Program-made: the position numbers and the translations under genes | In this document: positions 14,633 to 21,739 of the stretch, in pieces | How the letters are laid out: every line of letters begins with the position of its first letter | Numbering within the stretch: the first letter of the stretch is position 1 | NCBI GenBank assembly: GCA_963582345.1 | Contig: CAUZSN010000038.1 | Span: forward strand, 1-21,739 | Reading direction: 5' to 3' | DNA: 21,739 bases | Source of the DNA: CAUZSN01 sp963582345 | GTDB lineage: Bacteria; Planctomycetota; Planctomycetia; Planctomycetales; Planctomycetaceae | Notes under the pieces: generated by a model | The model's database searches: none | Told to the model about the DNA's origin: nothing | What the model saw: only the letters and a program-made list of their open reading frames with translations

Positions 14633-16219
14633 ATGGACTTGTCCTTTCTGAAAGAGTTGAAGAAACTCTCTTCAGAAAGAATTCTCGTAGAACCTCGTCA
14701 ATGTCGAAAATTCCACCGGAGGAGCGGAGCAATTGAGACTCTGAGATCGCTCTATCGTCACTCACTGGTGCTGCTGACGGATCTGTACCAGCTCACAATG
14801 GCTTTTGGCTATTGGAAGTCGCGTGTTGCTGAGCGTGAAGCTGTGTTCCACCTGTTCTTCCGCGAAAACCCATTCGGGGGATCATTCGCTGTTGCGGGTG
14901 GCCTAAGTGATGTCGTGGAGCTGTTGTCTGAGTTTCGCTTCGACGACGGCGACATTGAATACTTGTCCGGCCTGGCTGGAAACGACGCACGAGCGTTATT
15001 CGAACCGGAGTTTCTGGAGTACCTGCGGACGCTCTCGCTAACTTGCGACATCGACGCGGTGCCCGAGGGAACCGTGGTTTTTGCACCTGAGCCGTTGGTC
15101 CGGATCCAAGGCCCGTTATTGCAGTGCCAAATATTAGAAACCGCCCTACTAAACATTATTAACTTCCAGACTCTGATTGCGACTAAGGCGGCTCGAGTCT
15201 GTCTGGCAGCGCGCGGAGACGCCGTGTTAGAATTCGGCCTGCGCCGAGCTCAGGGAATCGATGGTGGACTGGCGGCCAGCCGTGCGGCCTACTTGGGCGG
15301 CTGCACCGCCACCTCCAACGTTCTGGCCGGAAAATTATTCGGCATCCCGGTCAAAGGTACACACGCTCACAGTTGGATCATGTGCTTCGATGACGAACTT
15401 GAGGCATTCCAAAGCTACGCCAAAACCATGCCCAATAACTGCGTCTTTCTAGTTGATACATTCGACACCCTGCGAGGAGTTCGCAAGGCGGCCCAAATCG
15501 GTAGATGGCTGCGTGAACAGGGGCATGAAATGATCGGCATACGTCTGGATTCGGGAGATCTGACGAGCTTAAGTATCGAAGCTCGGAAGATCTTGGACGA
15601 GGCCGGCTTTGCCAAGTCCGTCATCATCGCCAGCAATGATCTAGACGAACATTTGATTGAAGAATTAAAACAACAGGGCGCCATGATCAGTATTTGGGGA
15701 GTCGGCACCAGGCTGGCGACCGCGTACGACCAACCTGCATTAGGAGGCGTTTACAAACTGTCTGCCGTTCGTAACGAAAGCCATAACTGGCAGTACAAGG
15801 TGAAACTGTCCGAGCAGGTGATCAAGGTGTCAAATCCGGGCATCCAACAAATCCGACGCTATCGAAACGCCGAACGTTTTTTAGCCGACGTGATTTACGA
15901 TGTGGGTAATCCCCCACCAGAGGACGGCTCGTTCGTTGAATTGATGGACCACACTCCGCGACCCATCCCATCGGGGACAACATTCGATGATCTCCTAGTG
16001 CCCGTGATGCGACAAGGTGGAATCGTATACGATGCCCCGCTGCTAAGTCTGTCGCGCGACCGATGCCAACTGGAACTAGACTCGCTAACTGAATCGGTTA
16101 AGCAACTGAAAAACGCGCAGCCGTATCCTGTCGGTCTGGAATCAACATTGCACCAACTAAAGACAAACCTAATCGAGCAGTCTCGAGGTGACCCACAGAG
16201 TTTTAGCGTTTCTTCCTGA
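14633..16219 (+). CDS. Nicotinate phosphoribosyltransferase
   Basis: The enzyme makes nicotinate mononucleotide from nicotinate, PRPP and ATP, the entry to the Preiss-Handler NAD pathway. Family landmarks are LLTDLYQLTMAFGYWK (47-62), FGLRRAQG (201-208), GTHAHSW (242-248, with the His expected to be phosphorylated) and RLDSGDL (304-310). The reading frame from the ATG at 14633 gives 528 residues, but homologues normally begin a few residues before LLTDLYQLTM. The first 33 codons have no family match, no ribosome-binding site and coincide with a strong hairpin. A GGAGGAG at 14718-14724 sits seven bases before an in-frame ATT at 14732 (codon 34), which would give 495 residues and a normal N-terminus. 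The coordinates given are therefore the outer limit. A GTG at 14768 is another option. It leads the operon with nicotinamidase 48 bases downstream. Confidence 0.93.
   Translation: MDLSFLKELKKLSSERILVEPRQCRKFHRRSGAIETLRSLYRHSLVLLTDLYQLTMAFGYWKSRVAEREAVFHLFFRENPFGGSFAVAGGLSDVVELLSEFRFDDGDIEYLSGLAGNDARALFEPEFLEYLRTLSLTCDIDAVPEGTVVFAPEPLVRIQGPLLQCQILETALLNIINFQTLIATKAARVCLAARGDAVLEFGLRRAQGIDGGLAASRAAYLGGCTATSNVLAGKLFGIPVKGTHAHSWIMCFDDELEAFQSYAKTMPNNCVFLVDTFDTLRGVRKAAQIGRWLREQGHEMIGIRLDSGDLTSLSIEARKILDEAGFAKSVIIASNDLDEHLIEELKQQGAMISIWGVGTRLATAYDQPALGGVYKLSAVRNESHNWQYKVKLSEQVIKVSNPGIQQIRRYRNAERFLADVIYDVGNPPPEDGSFVELMDHTPRPIPSGTTFDDLLVPVMRQGGIVYDAPLLSLSRDRCQLELDSLTESVKQLKNAQPYPVGLESTLHQLKTNLIEQSRGDPQSFSVSS
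14644..14679 (+). promoter_or_regulatory. Strong hairpin in the leader or extreme 5' end of the nicotinate phosphoribosyltransferase gene
   Basis: CTTTCTGAA (14644-14652) pairs with TTCAGAAAG (14671-14679) and AGAGTT (14653-14658) with AACTCT (14664-14669), giving a 15-bp stem with one bulged C at 14670 and a 5-base loop GAAGA. No T-run follows on either strand, so it is not a classical terminator. It lies about 50 bases before the GGAGGAG site and would be a leader element if translation starts at 14732. It may be a protein-binding or RNA regulatory site; no known riboswitch class was recognised. Confidence 0.5.
14718..14724 (+). promoter_or_regulatory. Strong ribosome-binding site upstream of an in-frame ATT codon
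   Basis: GGAGGAG is seven bases before the ATT at 14732 in the phosphoribosyltransferase frame. It also overlaps an 11-codon frame (ATG 14701 to TGA 14734-14736), so a leader peptide or a one-base error is an alternative reading. Confidence 0.45.
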
Positions 16220-16267
16220 AGTGACACAACACAAATCTCATTCCAATTCGTCACCATAGTAATTGAC

Positions 16268-16888
16268 ATGAAAACACTGATCCTGGTCGATTTGCAAAAT
16301 GATTTCATTCCTGAAGGAGCGTTGCCCGTGCCGCAAGGCCACAAAATGGTTCCACTGGCGAATCGGTTGCAGCCACATTTCAATTTGATTGTCGCCACTC
16401 AGGACTGGCATCCGCCAAACCACGAAAGCTTCGCGTCGGAACATCCGGGCAAACAGCCGGGCGACGTAATCGATTTACACGGACTAAAGCAGGTGCTGTG
16501 GCCGGACCACTGCGTGCAACACACATACGGAGCCAAGTTCGTCGCCGAACTTGATGCGAGCCGGATTGCTCGTGTTTTCCAGAAGGGAACCAATTCAACC
16601 ATCGACAGCTACAGTGGATTTTTCGACAATGGTCACCGTCAGTCGACCCGTCTGTCCGACTTTCTGGACGAAGCAACGGCGGCCGAAGTTTATATTTTAG
16701 GATTGGCCACGGATTACTGCGTCAAATTTACTGCCTTAGACGGATGCGAACTTGGCTTTCAAATGTACCTGATTGAAGACGCCTGCCGAGGTGTTGAGCT
16801 ACAACCGGGCGATTGCCACCGCGCGATTGACGAAATGCAATCGTCCGGTGTCACAATTGTCAAAAGTCAGGATATTCTGAATGATTGA
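16268..16888 (+). CDS. pncA: Nicotinamidase (PncA-type isochorismatase-fold hydrolase)
   Basis: The enzyme deamidates nicotinamide to nicotinate, which the preceding gene product then uses, so the pair forms a salvage route to NAD. The 206-residue protein has the catalytic triad D8 (in LVDLQNDF), K106 (QKGTN) and C151 (ATDYCVKFTA), and the metal site D46, H48 (DWHP) and H81 (WPDHCV), with length close to bacterial PncA (about 210). The cis-peptide region before the cysteine (GLATDYC) is intact. The ATG at 16268 starts exactly at the conserved N-terminus (MKTLILVDLQNDF). Its stop overlaps the next start by eight bases (ATGATTGA). Confidence 0.95.
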   Translation: MKTLILVDLQNDFIPEGALPVPQGHKMVPLANRLQPHFNLIVATQDWHPPNHESFASEHPGKQPGDVIDLHGLKQVLWPDHCVQHTYGAKFVAELDASRIARVFQKGTNSTIDSYSGFFDNGHRQSTRLSDFLDEATAAEVYILGLATDYCVKFTALDGCELGFQMYLIEDACRGVELQPGDCHRAIDEMQSSGVTIVKSQDILND

Positions 16889-18305
16889 TCCACGAAAGAA
16901 AGCAATCGTCCTCACATTCGACCGACTGCCGCTGCGCTTCCTTGGCTGCTATGGGAATCCGTGGATTGAGACACCAAACTTTGATCGGCTGGCGGCCAGA
17001 TCGGTTGTGTTCGACCAGCACTTCGCGGAAAACGTCGATCCGACAGCGGCGAGTCATGCTTGGTTCAACGGCTGTTATCAGTTTCCACGCTCTCGACAGC
17101 GGCAACAGAAGCAACCGTCGATTGCTGAAATGCTGCGCGATACTGGGATCACAACGCGTTTGGTGTCTGAACAAACCCACGGACAGGCGGCTTCAATGCG
17201 GCCCAGGTTCAATCAGATAACCGAGGTTATCGGAAGGGACGGACTGGAAATCGATCACGCTGATACGCCCTTTGGAAAATTGATGGACCAAGCTGTCGGT
17301 TGCCTGAAAGCGCTGTCTTGCGATGATCGAACGCCGTGGCTGCTGTGGTTACAATCACGGGGAGTACCCGTACCGTGGATTGCTCCCGAAGCATTCGCGA
17401 CGTTGTACTTTGATGAACTCGCCGGGCGGAAGCTCGGCACAACCGGTCCGGATTTTGAAATTGCCGACCTCAGCCACACCGATACGGCGCAATTCGATGC
17501 GTCCGATGAATTCATTTTGTCCGGCGGCCGCATTGGATTGGGTCCGGATCGTGCGGAGAACTCAGTACTCGATAAATGTAATCTGAGCGACGCTGAATGG
17601 CGCGTATCACGAGCCGTCTACGCTGGCTATGTCACTCTCCTAGACTTTTGGTTAGGACGACTTCTTGACGAAATCGAACAAACGATACAAAACGAAGAAC
17701 TGTTATTCATCGTGACTGCTGACCGAGGTGAATCACTTGGTGAAAGAGACACGAGCACAATCGTGAACGAAACACAGAATCTTCCGGGACTCTTGGGTGA
17801 CGAAATTGTCCATTCACCACTTATCGTATCTTTCTCAAGATCAGATGGCTTAGGATCTCGGCAACAAGAACTGGTGCAAGCGGTCGACTTGGTTCCGACG
17901 TTGTTTGAGTGGTTCCAGATTGATGGAACCGGATTTCCCAATGAAGGTCGATCGTTTCTGACGCACATACATGGCAAGCAGATGTCCGACCGGCGGTACC
18001 TGTGTCTCGGCCACGGCCGCCGACATCAAGCCATTCGGACCTCGGACTTCTATCTAGTTCAATGTCTCACATCCGAACACGACGACATCGAAACCGATGC
18101 AAATCCGGTCGCACTGTATTTAAAGCCAGAGGATATTTGGGATGTGAACGATGTTGCCGCTCAATCACGCGGCGAGGTGGAATCGCTGTCTCAGACACTA
18201 GAGCAATTCGTCTCAAATGCTCGGCAATCGCAACCACTAGAGATTCCGTGTATGCAACATACCACGGAAATGGCAATACCTAAAAATGTCACGACCCCAT
18301 CGTAA
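16881..18305 (+). CDS. Sulfatase-like protein of the alkaline phosphatase superfamily, partly degenerate
   Basis: The 474-residue protein has the sulfatase fold pattern: an N-terminal strand with FDRLPLRFLGCYGNPWIETP (13-32), a nucleophile region PTAASHAWFNGCY (54-66), a TADRGESLGE block (about 280-290) and VHSPLIVSF. No formylglycine motif (C/S-x-P-S-R) is present; TAASHA resembles the Thr-type 'T.PSHAS' sites, with T55 as possible nucleophile. The usual DHG is DRG, so a metal-binding His is replaced by Arg. There is no signal peptide, unlike most planctomycete sulfatases, so it should be cytoplasmic. It overlaps the nicotinamidase stop by eight bases and is surely co-translated with it. Activity may be lost or altered; a role linked to NAD salvage is only inferred from context. 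Confidence 0.8.
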   Translation: MIDPRKKAIVLTFDRLPLRFLGCYGNPWIETPNFDRLAARSVVFDQHFAENVDPTAASHAWFNGCYQFPRSRQRQQKQPSIAEMLRDTGITTRLVSEQTHGQAASMRPRFNQITEVIGRDGLEIDHADTPFGKLMDQAVGCLKALSCDDRTPWLLWLQSRGVPVPWIAPEAFATLYFDELAGRKLGTTGPDFEIADLSHTDTAQFDASDEFILSGGRIGLGPDRAENSVLDKCNLSDAEWRVSRAVYAGYVTLLDFWLGRLLDEIEQTIQNEELLFIVTADRGESLGERDTSTIVNETQNLPGLLGDEIVHSPLIVSFSRSDGLGSRQQELVQAVDLVPTLFEWFQIDGTGFPNEGRSFLTHIHGKQMSDRRYLCLGHGRRHQAIRTSDFYLVQCLTSEHDDIETDANPVALYLKPEDIWDVNDVAAQSRGEVESLSQTLEQFVSNARQSQPLEIPCMQHTTEMAIPKNVTTPS

Positions 18306-18427
18306 TTGACACACTTTCCGTCACAGCCTGTAGGATAATACAGTCTTCTGTCAACTGTCCCTTGTGGAGTTTTATAACAACGGCTTCCGCAACTATCGCT
18401 TTCGATAGTTCAACGGGATAGGATAGA
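18306..18427 (+). promoter_or_regulatory. Leader region of the MoxR operon with candidate promoter
   Basis: TTGACA at 18306-18311 is a perfect -35 hexamer, but the best -10 (TAGGAT, 18331-18336) is 19 bases away. TATAAC at 18373-18378 is a second possible -10 without a good -35. The assignment is tentative. The region ends with AGGATAG just before the moxR start. Confidence 0.3.
18391..18410 (+). promoter_or_regulatory. Perfect 8-bp hairpin in the moxR leader
   Basis: AACTATCG-CTTT-CGATAGTT is a perfect inverted repeat with a 4-base loop, ending 17 bases before the ATG at 18428. It has no T-tract after it, so a leader hairpin or operator is more likely than a terminator. Confidence 0.45.
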
Positions 18428-19489
18428 ATGGTTATGTTGAACGACAATGCACCAGCCGCCAGTCAAGAGTCAATTGATCGGCTCAACAAGGCGTTCGATG
18501 AAATCCGTCAGCAGATGGCTCAGGTGATTGTCGGCCAGGACCAGGTGATTGAGCAACTGTTGATCGCGTTGTTCAGCCGCGGGCATTGCATGCTGGAAGG
18601 CGTGCCCGGTTTGGCGAAGACGTTGATGATCAGCACGCTGTCGCGTTGTTTGTCGATGAGTTTCAGCCGCATCCAGTTCACTCCTGACTTGATGCCGGCT
18701 GACATTACCGGAACCGAAATTTTGCAGGAAAACCGTGACACAGGCGAACGAGAATTTCGGTTTCTGAACGGACCACTGTTTCATAACGTCATTCTGGCAG
18801 ACGAAATCAATCGCACTCCACCGAAGACTCAGGCGGCGCTGTTGGAAGCGATGCAGGAACGGCAGGTCACAGTCGGTCAAATTCGGCATCAGCTAAGCGA
18901 TCCATTTTTCATTTTGGCGACGCAAAACCCCATTGAGCAGGAAGGAACCTATCCGCTGCCCGAAGCCCAGCAAGATCGCTTCATGTTCAAGGTTTTCGTC
19001 GACTATCCAAACTTTCAAGAGGAAAAACAGATTGCCAAACAAACCACATCGTTGCAGTCCGAGGACATTCGACCTGTCCTGACCGGTGCCGAAATCCTGG
19101 ACCTTCAGAAAATCGTCCGACAGGTGCCGGTCACGGACCACGTGGTTGACTACACATTGGCACTGGTCCGTCAAACACGTGTGAACGAGCTGGGAACGCC
19201 GGATTTTATCAACGAGTGGCTCAGTTGGGGCGCCGGTCCGCGGGCTGTGCAGTTTTTGCTGCTGGGTGGCAAGGCGCGAGCGCTATTGAACGGCCGCACT
19301 CACGTGTCCACCGGCGATATCCGGGCGCTGGCGCCGCCAGTGCTGCGGCACCGCATGATGACGAACTTCGCAGCCGAAAGTGAAGGAGTAACTCCCGACC
19401 GCGTCATCGAACGCCTGATCGAAGCGACCCCGTCCAGAGAAGGCGAACTGACCAGTGACCCAAGACTACAAAAGATTTTTGCGGCCTGA
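18428..19489 (+). CDS. MoxR-family AAA+ ATPase
   Basis: MoxR ATPases act as chaperone-like factors, often with vWA-domain partners, in maturing enzyme complexes or stress-related envelope functions. The 353-residue protein has Walker A GVPGLAKT (58-65), FTPDLMPADITGTEIL (84-99), Walker B VILADEINRTPPKTQAALLE (121-140), sensor 1 ATQNP (164-168) and the GTYPLPEAQQDRFMF segment that marks this family. The C-terminal lid domain is complete. The start used is the ATG at 18428 with AGGA four bases upstream; ATG 18434 is two codons inside. It overlaps the next gene by 35 bases, the classic MoxR-DUF58 arrangement. Confidence 0.95.
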   Translation: MVMLNDNAPAASQESIDRLNKAFDEIRQQMAQVIVGQDQVIEQLLIALFSRGHCMLEGVPGLAKTLMISTLSRCLSMSFSRIQFTPDLMPADITGTEILQENRDTGEREFRFLNGPLFHNVILADEINRTPPKTQAALLEAMQERQVTVGQIRHQLSDPFFILATQNPIEQEGTYPLPEAQQDRFMFKVFVDYPNFQEEKQIAKQTTSLQSEDIRPVLTGAEILDLQKIVRQVPVTDHVVDYTLALVRQTRVNELGTPDFINEWLSWGAGPRAVQFLLLGGKARALLNGRTHVSTGDIRALAPPVLRHRMMTNFAAESEGVTPDRVIERLIEATPSREGELTSDPRLQKIFAA

Positions 19490-20366
19490 GGAAATTGCTC
19501 GCATCGCGCGACTGGAAGTGAAAGCCCGGCACATTGTCGAAGGCTTTCTGTCCGGGCTGCACCGTAGCCCGCATTATGGTCAATCAGTCGAGTTCGTACA
19601 GCACCGCGAATACGTCCCAGGCGACGATTACCGCCGCATCGACTGGAAAGTCTGGTCGAAAACCGACAGGTACTACGTCAAGCAATATGAAGAAGACACC
19701 AACCTGCGGACCACACTAGTTGTCGACGTCAGCGAATCGATGCTATTCGGCTCGCGTCAGATTACCAAGTACGAGTACGGATGCACTCTGGCAGCAGCAT
19801 TAGCCTTTCTGCTGTTGCGGCAACAGGATTCGGTTGGGCTGGTAAGTTTCGACGAACGAATCCGTTCGCGTGTGCCATGGCGCAGCAAGAAAAATCACCT
19901 GCATACGATTCTGGCGGCACTAGACGCCGAAAATCCTGGAAAAAAAACAGATGTGTTCGCCGTCCTGCAACAGGTTGCCGAAGAGGAATCACGAAAAGGA
20001 ATGGTTGTGATCATCTCGGATTTGTTCGTGCCGCGGCCAGGTCTGTTCCGGGGCCTCAGGCTGCTGCGGCATCGAGGACACGACGTGATGATCTTCCACA
20101 TCATGGACGACCAAGAGTTGGACTTTTCTTATTCAGGAATGACACGGTTTGAAGGCATGGAGCAAATGAGCAATCTCGTTTGCGATCCCCGATCGCTGCG
20201 TGAAGAGTATTTGCGAGCAGTCGAAGCGTTCGTGGATGAATTGCGCAGTCACTGTGCGAAGAACATCATCGACTTTCGAACGATTCGAACCAGCGAGCAC
20301 CTAGATGCGGCGCTGGCACATTACTTGAATCACCGCATTGACATGCGGAAAACCTTAAGGAGGTAG
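19455..20366 (+). CDS. DUF58-domain protein with vWA-like fold
   Basis: The DUF58 family protein is the standard neighbour and likely partner of MoxR. The 303-residue product contains the family signature EYVPGDDYRRIDWKVWSKTD (52-71), then a vWA-like domain with the metal-ion-dependent adhesion motif DVSES (91-95) and downstream strand VVIISDLFVP. No signal peptide or membrane helix is present, so it is cytoplasmic. The GTG at 19455 lies inside the moxR 3' end, with AGAAGG upstream, indicating translational coupling. The exact role is not known from sequence. Confidence 0.9.
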   Translation: MTQDYKRFLRPEEIARIARLEVKARHIVEGFLSGLHRSPHYGQSVEFVQHREYVPGDDYRRIDWKVWSKTDRYYVKQYEEDTNLRTTLVVDVSESMLFGSRQITKYEYGCTLAAALAFLLLRQQDSVGLVSFDERIRSRVPWRSKKNHLHTILAALDAENPGKKTDVFAVLQQVAEEESRKGMVVIISDLFVPRPGLFRGLRLLRHRGHDVMIFHIMDDQELDFSYSGMTRFEGMEQMSNLVCDPRSLREEYLRAVEAFVDELRSHCAKNIIDFRTIRTSEHLDAALAHYLNHRIDMRKTLRR

Positions 20367-20498
20367 GGCCGAAGTTGGGAGTCATTGGTCAGGAGTTGAG
20401 AGTGTCGGATTTCAGAAAGTGACGACCAATTGACATCTTTTGACTAACACTTGGCTCATTAGCCATGATTTCTGGTCACTGATGACTGGTAAGAAACC
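20367..20498. other. 132-bp spacer with GGTCA/TCATT-like short repeats
   Basis: The spacer is rich in variants of TCATTGGTCAGGAGTTG, TCATTAGCCATG and GGTCACTGATGACTGG. It contains no coding frame. It may be a decayed copy of a dispersed intergenic repeat, which cannot be shown from one window. Confidence 0.25.
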
Positions 20499-21739
20499 AT
20501 GGAAGCGTGGATCGCACAGCATTTCTTTAACCCAATGATTGTGGCTGGGGGAGTTGCCCTCGTTGTTTCGCCGATCATTATCCATTTGATCAACCGTGTT
20601 CGATTCCGTCGGGTGCGGTTCGCGGCGATGGAATTCCTGCTACAAAGTCAGCACCGCAGCAGACGGCGCGTATTGCTGGAACAGTTACTGCTGTTGCTGT
20701 TGCGGATTCTGATCGTTTTGGCACTGGTTGCGTTAATTGCACGGTTAATCCTGGATCCCAATCAACTCTCGATATTCCGCGGTGCTCAATCGCATCATTT
20801 GGTCCTGTTGGATGACAGCGGATCAATGCGCGATCGGTGGGGAGAGACCACTGCATTTGACGAAGGAATTGATGTCGTCAAAAAATTGGTCGCCGAAGGG
20901 GCTCGACGCCCAGACGCTCAAAAGTTTTCGCTGTTATTGCTGTCCAACTGCGATCACCCTGTCTTCTCGCAACGCGATGTGAACGACGCGTTCATCAACG
21001 AATTAGAAGCGAAAATTGAAAACCTGCGGTGTTCGCACCGAGCCCTGGACCTAGTCGCTGGCCTGAACACTGCCCACAAGCTGCTGAGTGAGCAGAAAGC
21101 GATCATAAAGCATCTGCACGTAATATCCGATTTCCGTGATCGTGACTGGAAAAATCAAAAGGCGCTGTCCGATGCCGTGCGAGCATTGGACAAAGACACG
21201 ATTGTAGTCAATTTTGTAAAAACAGTGCCCGAGAGACATCGCAACCTAGCGGTTACACAACTGACGGGAGACCTGCAAGTAGCCGCAGCAGGGGTTCCGG
21301 TCCGTTTGAAGGTCGCGGTGAAGAACTTCGGCCAACAGGTGGTGACCGACGTACCGCTAATGGTCGTCCAGGACGAGCAGAAGCTTCCGCTTAGTATTAA
21401 ATTCGACAAAATTGAACCAGGCGTCGAAGTGAATCGCGAAATTGACATCGTCTTTGACACTCCAGAAAAACATCGCATCCAAGTTGGTCTAATCGGCGAT
21501 GCTCTGTCCGAAGACAACACCCGGTTTCTGGCGATCGATATATCCGCGGTCAATAAAGTACTTATCATTGACGGCGATCCGGCGGGTGAAGAAGGAGCTT
21601 ATCTAGCCGATGCCTTGGCCGCTGACCCCGGAATCACTGGTTTCGCTCCGCAGGTCGAGCCCGTCGGTTACCTGCGCCGGCAGCTACTGGACGAGTTTCA
21701 ATCGATTTTCCTATTGAACGTTTCGAAACTTTCGGCCGA
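20499..21739 (+). CDS. BatA-like membrane protein with vWA domain (truncated by window end)
   Basis: Translation from the ATG at 20499 stays open to the window end (413 codons, 3' end missing). The N-terminus fits the aerotolerance-regulator (BatA) domain: a first membrane helix (about 13-31), a basic segment with FRRVRFAAMEFLLQSQHRSR (36-55), a Leu-rich second helix (about 61-84) and then a vWA domain with the metal site LLDDSGSM (103-110). The remainder is an extracytoplasmic-looking beta-rich region (VRLKVAVKNFGQQVVTDVPL) and VLIIDGDPAGEEGAY, as seen in long planctomycete members. Together with MoxR and DUF58 it makes a MoxR-DUF58-vWA operon. The start has only a weak GGTAAG leader. Confidence 0.88.
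   Translation, partial: MEAWIAQHFFNPMIVAGGVALVVSPIIIHLINRVRFRRVRFAAMEFLLQSQHRSRRRVLLEQLLLLLLRILIVLALVALIARLILDPNQLSIFRGAQSHHLVLLDDSGSMRDRWGETTAFDEGIDVVKKLVAEGARRPDAQKFSLLLLSNCDHPVFSQRDVNDAFINELEAKIENLRCSHRALDLVAGLNTAHKLLSEQKAIIKHLHVISDFRDRDWKNQKALSDAVRALDKDTIVVNFVKTVPERHRNLAVTQLTGDLQVAAAGVPVRLKVAVKNFGQQVVTDVPLMVVQDEQKLPLSIKFDKIEPGVEVNREIDIVFDTPEKHRIQVGLIGDALSEDNTRFLAIDISAVNKVLIIDGDPAGEEGAYLADALAADPGITGFAPQVEPVGYLRRQLLDEFQSIFLLNVSKLSA

Noticed and set aside
16895..17220. Out-of-frame plus-strand frame inside the sulfatase-like gene suggesting a frameshift
   Set aside because: The main frame is continuous over 474 codons with family motifs on both sides, so this is a shadow.

Overview
The window looks like a chromosomal segment of a flagellated planctomycete. 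This is inferred from protein content only: a fliEFGHIJ block, a MoxR / DUF58 / BatA-type von Willebrand module, a sulfatase-like protein, a secreted Cys-rich HEAT-repeat protein and a UDP-glucuronate decarboxylase. By eye the base composition is close to 50% GC. No rRNA, tRNA, CRISPR array, integrase or insertion sequence was found.

Region 1 (about 1-8700, minus strand) is a flagellar export and motor operon. In transcription order it reads: FlgN/FliT-like chaperone, enhancer-binding-protein-like regulator, fliE, fliF, fliG, fliH, fliI, fliJ, then a short, apparently frameshifted remnant. FliF (MS ring) and FliE (rod adaptor) build the base, FliG is the rotor switch, FliH-FliI-FliJ form the export ATPase complex, and the chaperone probably holds late substrates. 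The regulator has the architecture of a sigma-54 activator but has lost the Walker A lysine, the GAFTGA loop and the second arginine finger. A sigma-54-like -24/-12 element lies upstream of the chaperone gene.

Region 2 (about 8627-9870, minus strand) is a single gene for a secreted protein with about 48 cysteines, a 66-bp tandem repeat and HEAT-like repeats. It ends at a perfect 30-bp palindrome that looks like a terminator. A gene-free stretch of about 560 bp precedes it.

Region 3 (10435-14424, minus strand) is a nucleotide-sugar cluster: GalE-like epimerase, UDP-glucuronate decarboxylase, UDP-glucuronate 4-epimerase and glucose-1-phosphate thymidylyltransferase. It points to surface polysaccharide or glycan precursors.

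Region 4 (14633-18305, plus strand) is a nicotinate salvage operon: nicotinate phosphoribosyltransferase, nicotinamidase and an overlapping, partly degenerate alkaline-phosphatase/sulfatase-superfamily protein. The first gene has a strong hairpin and an uncertain, possibly ATT, start codon.

Region 5 (18428-21739, plus strand) is MoxR ATPase, DUF58 protein and a membrane vWA (BatA-like) protein that runs off the window end.
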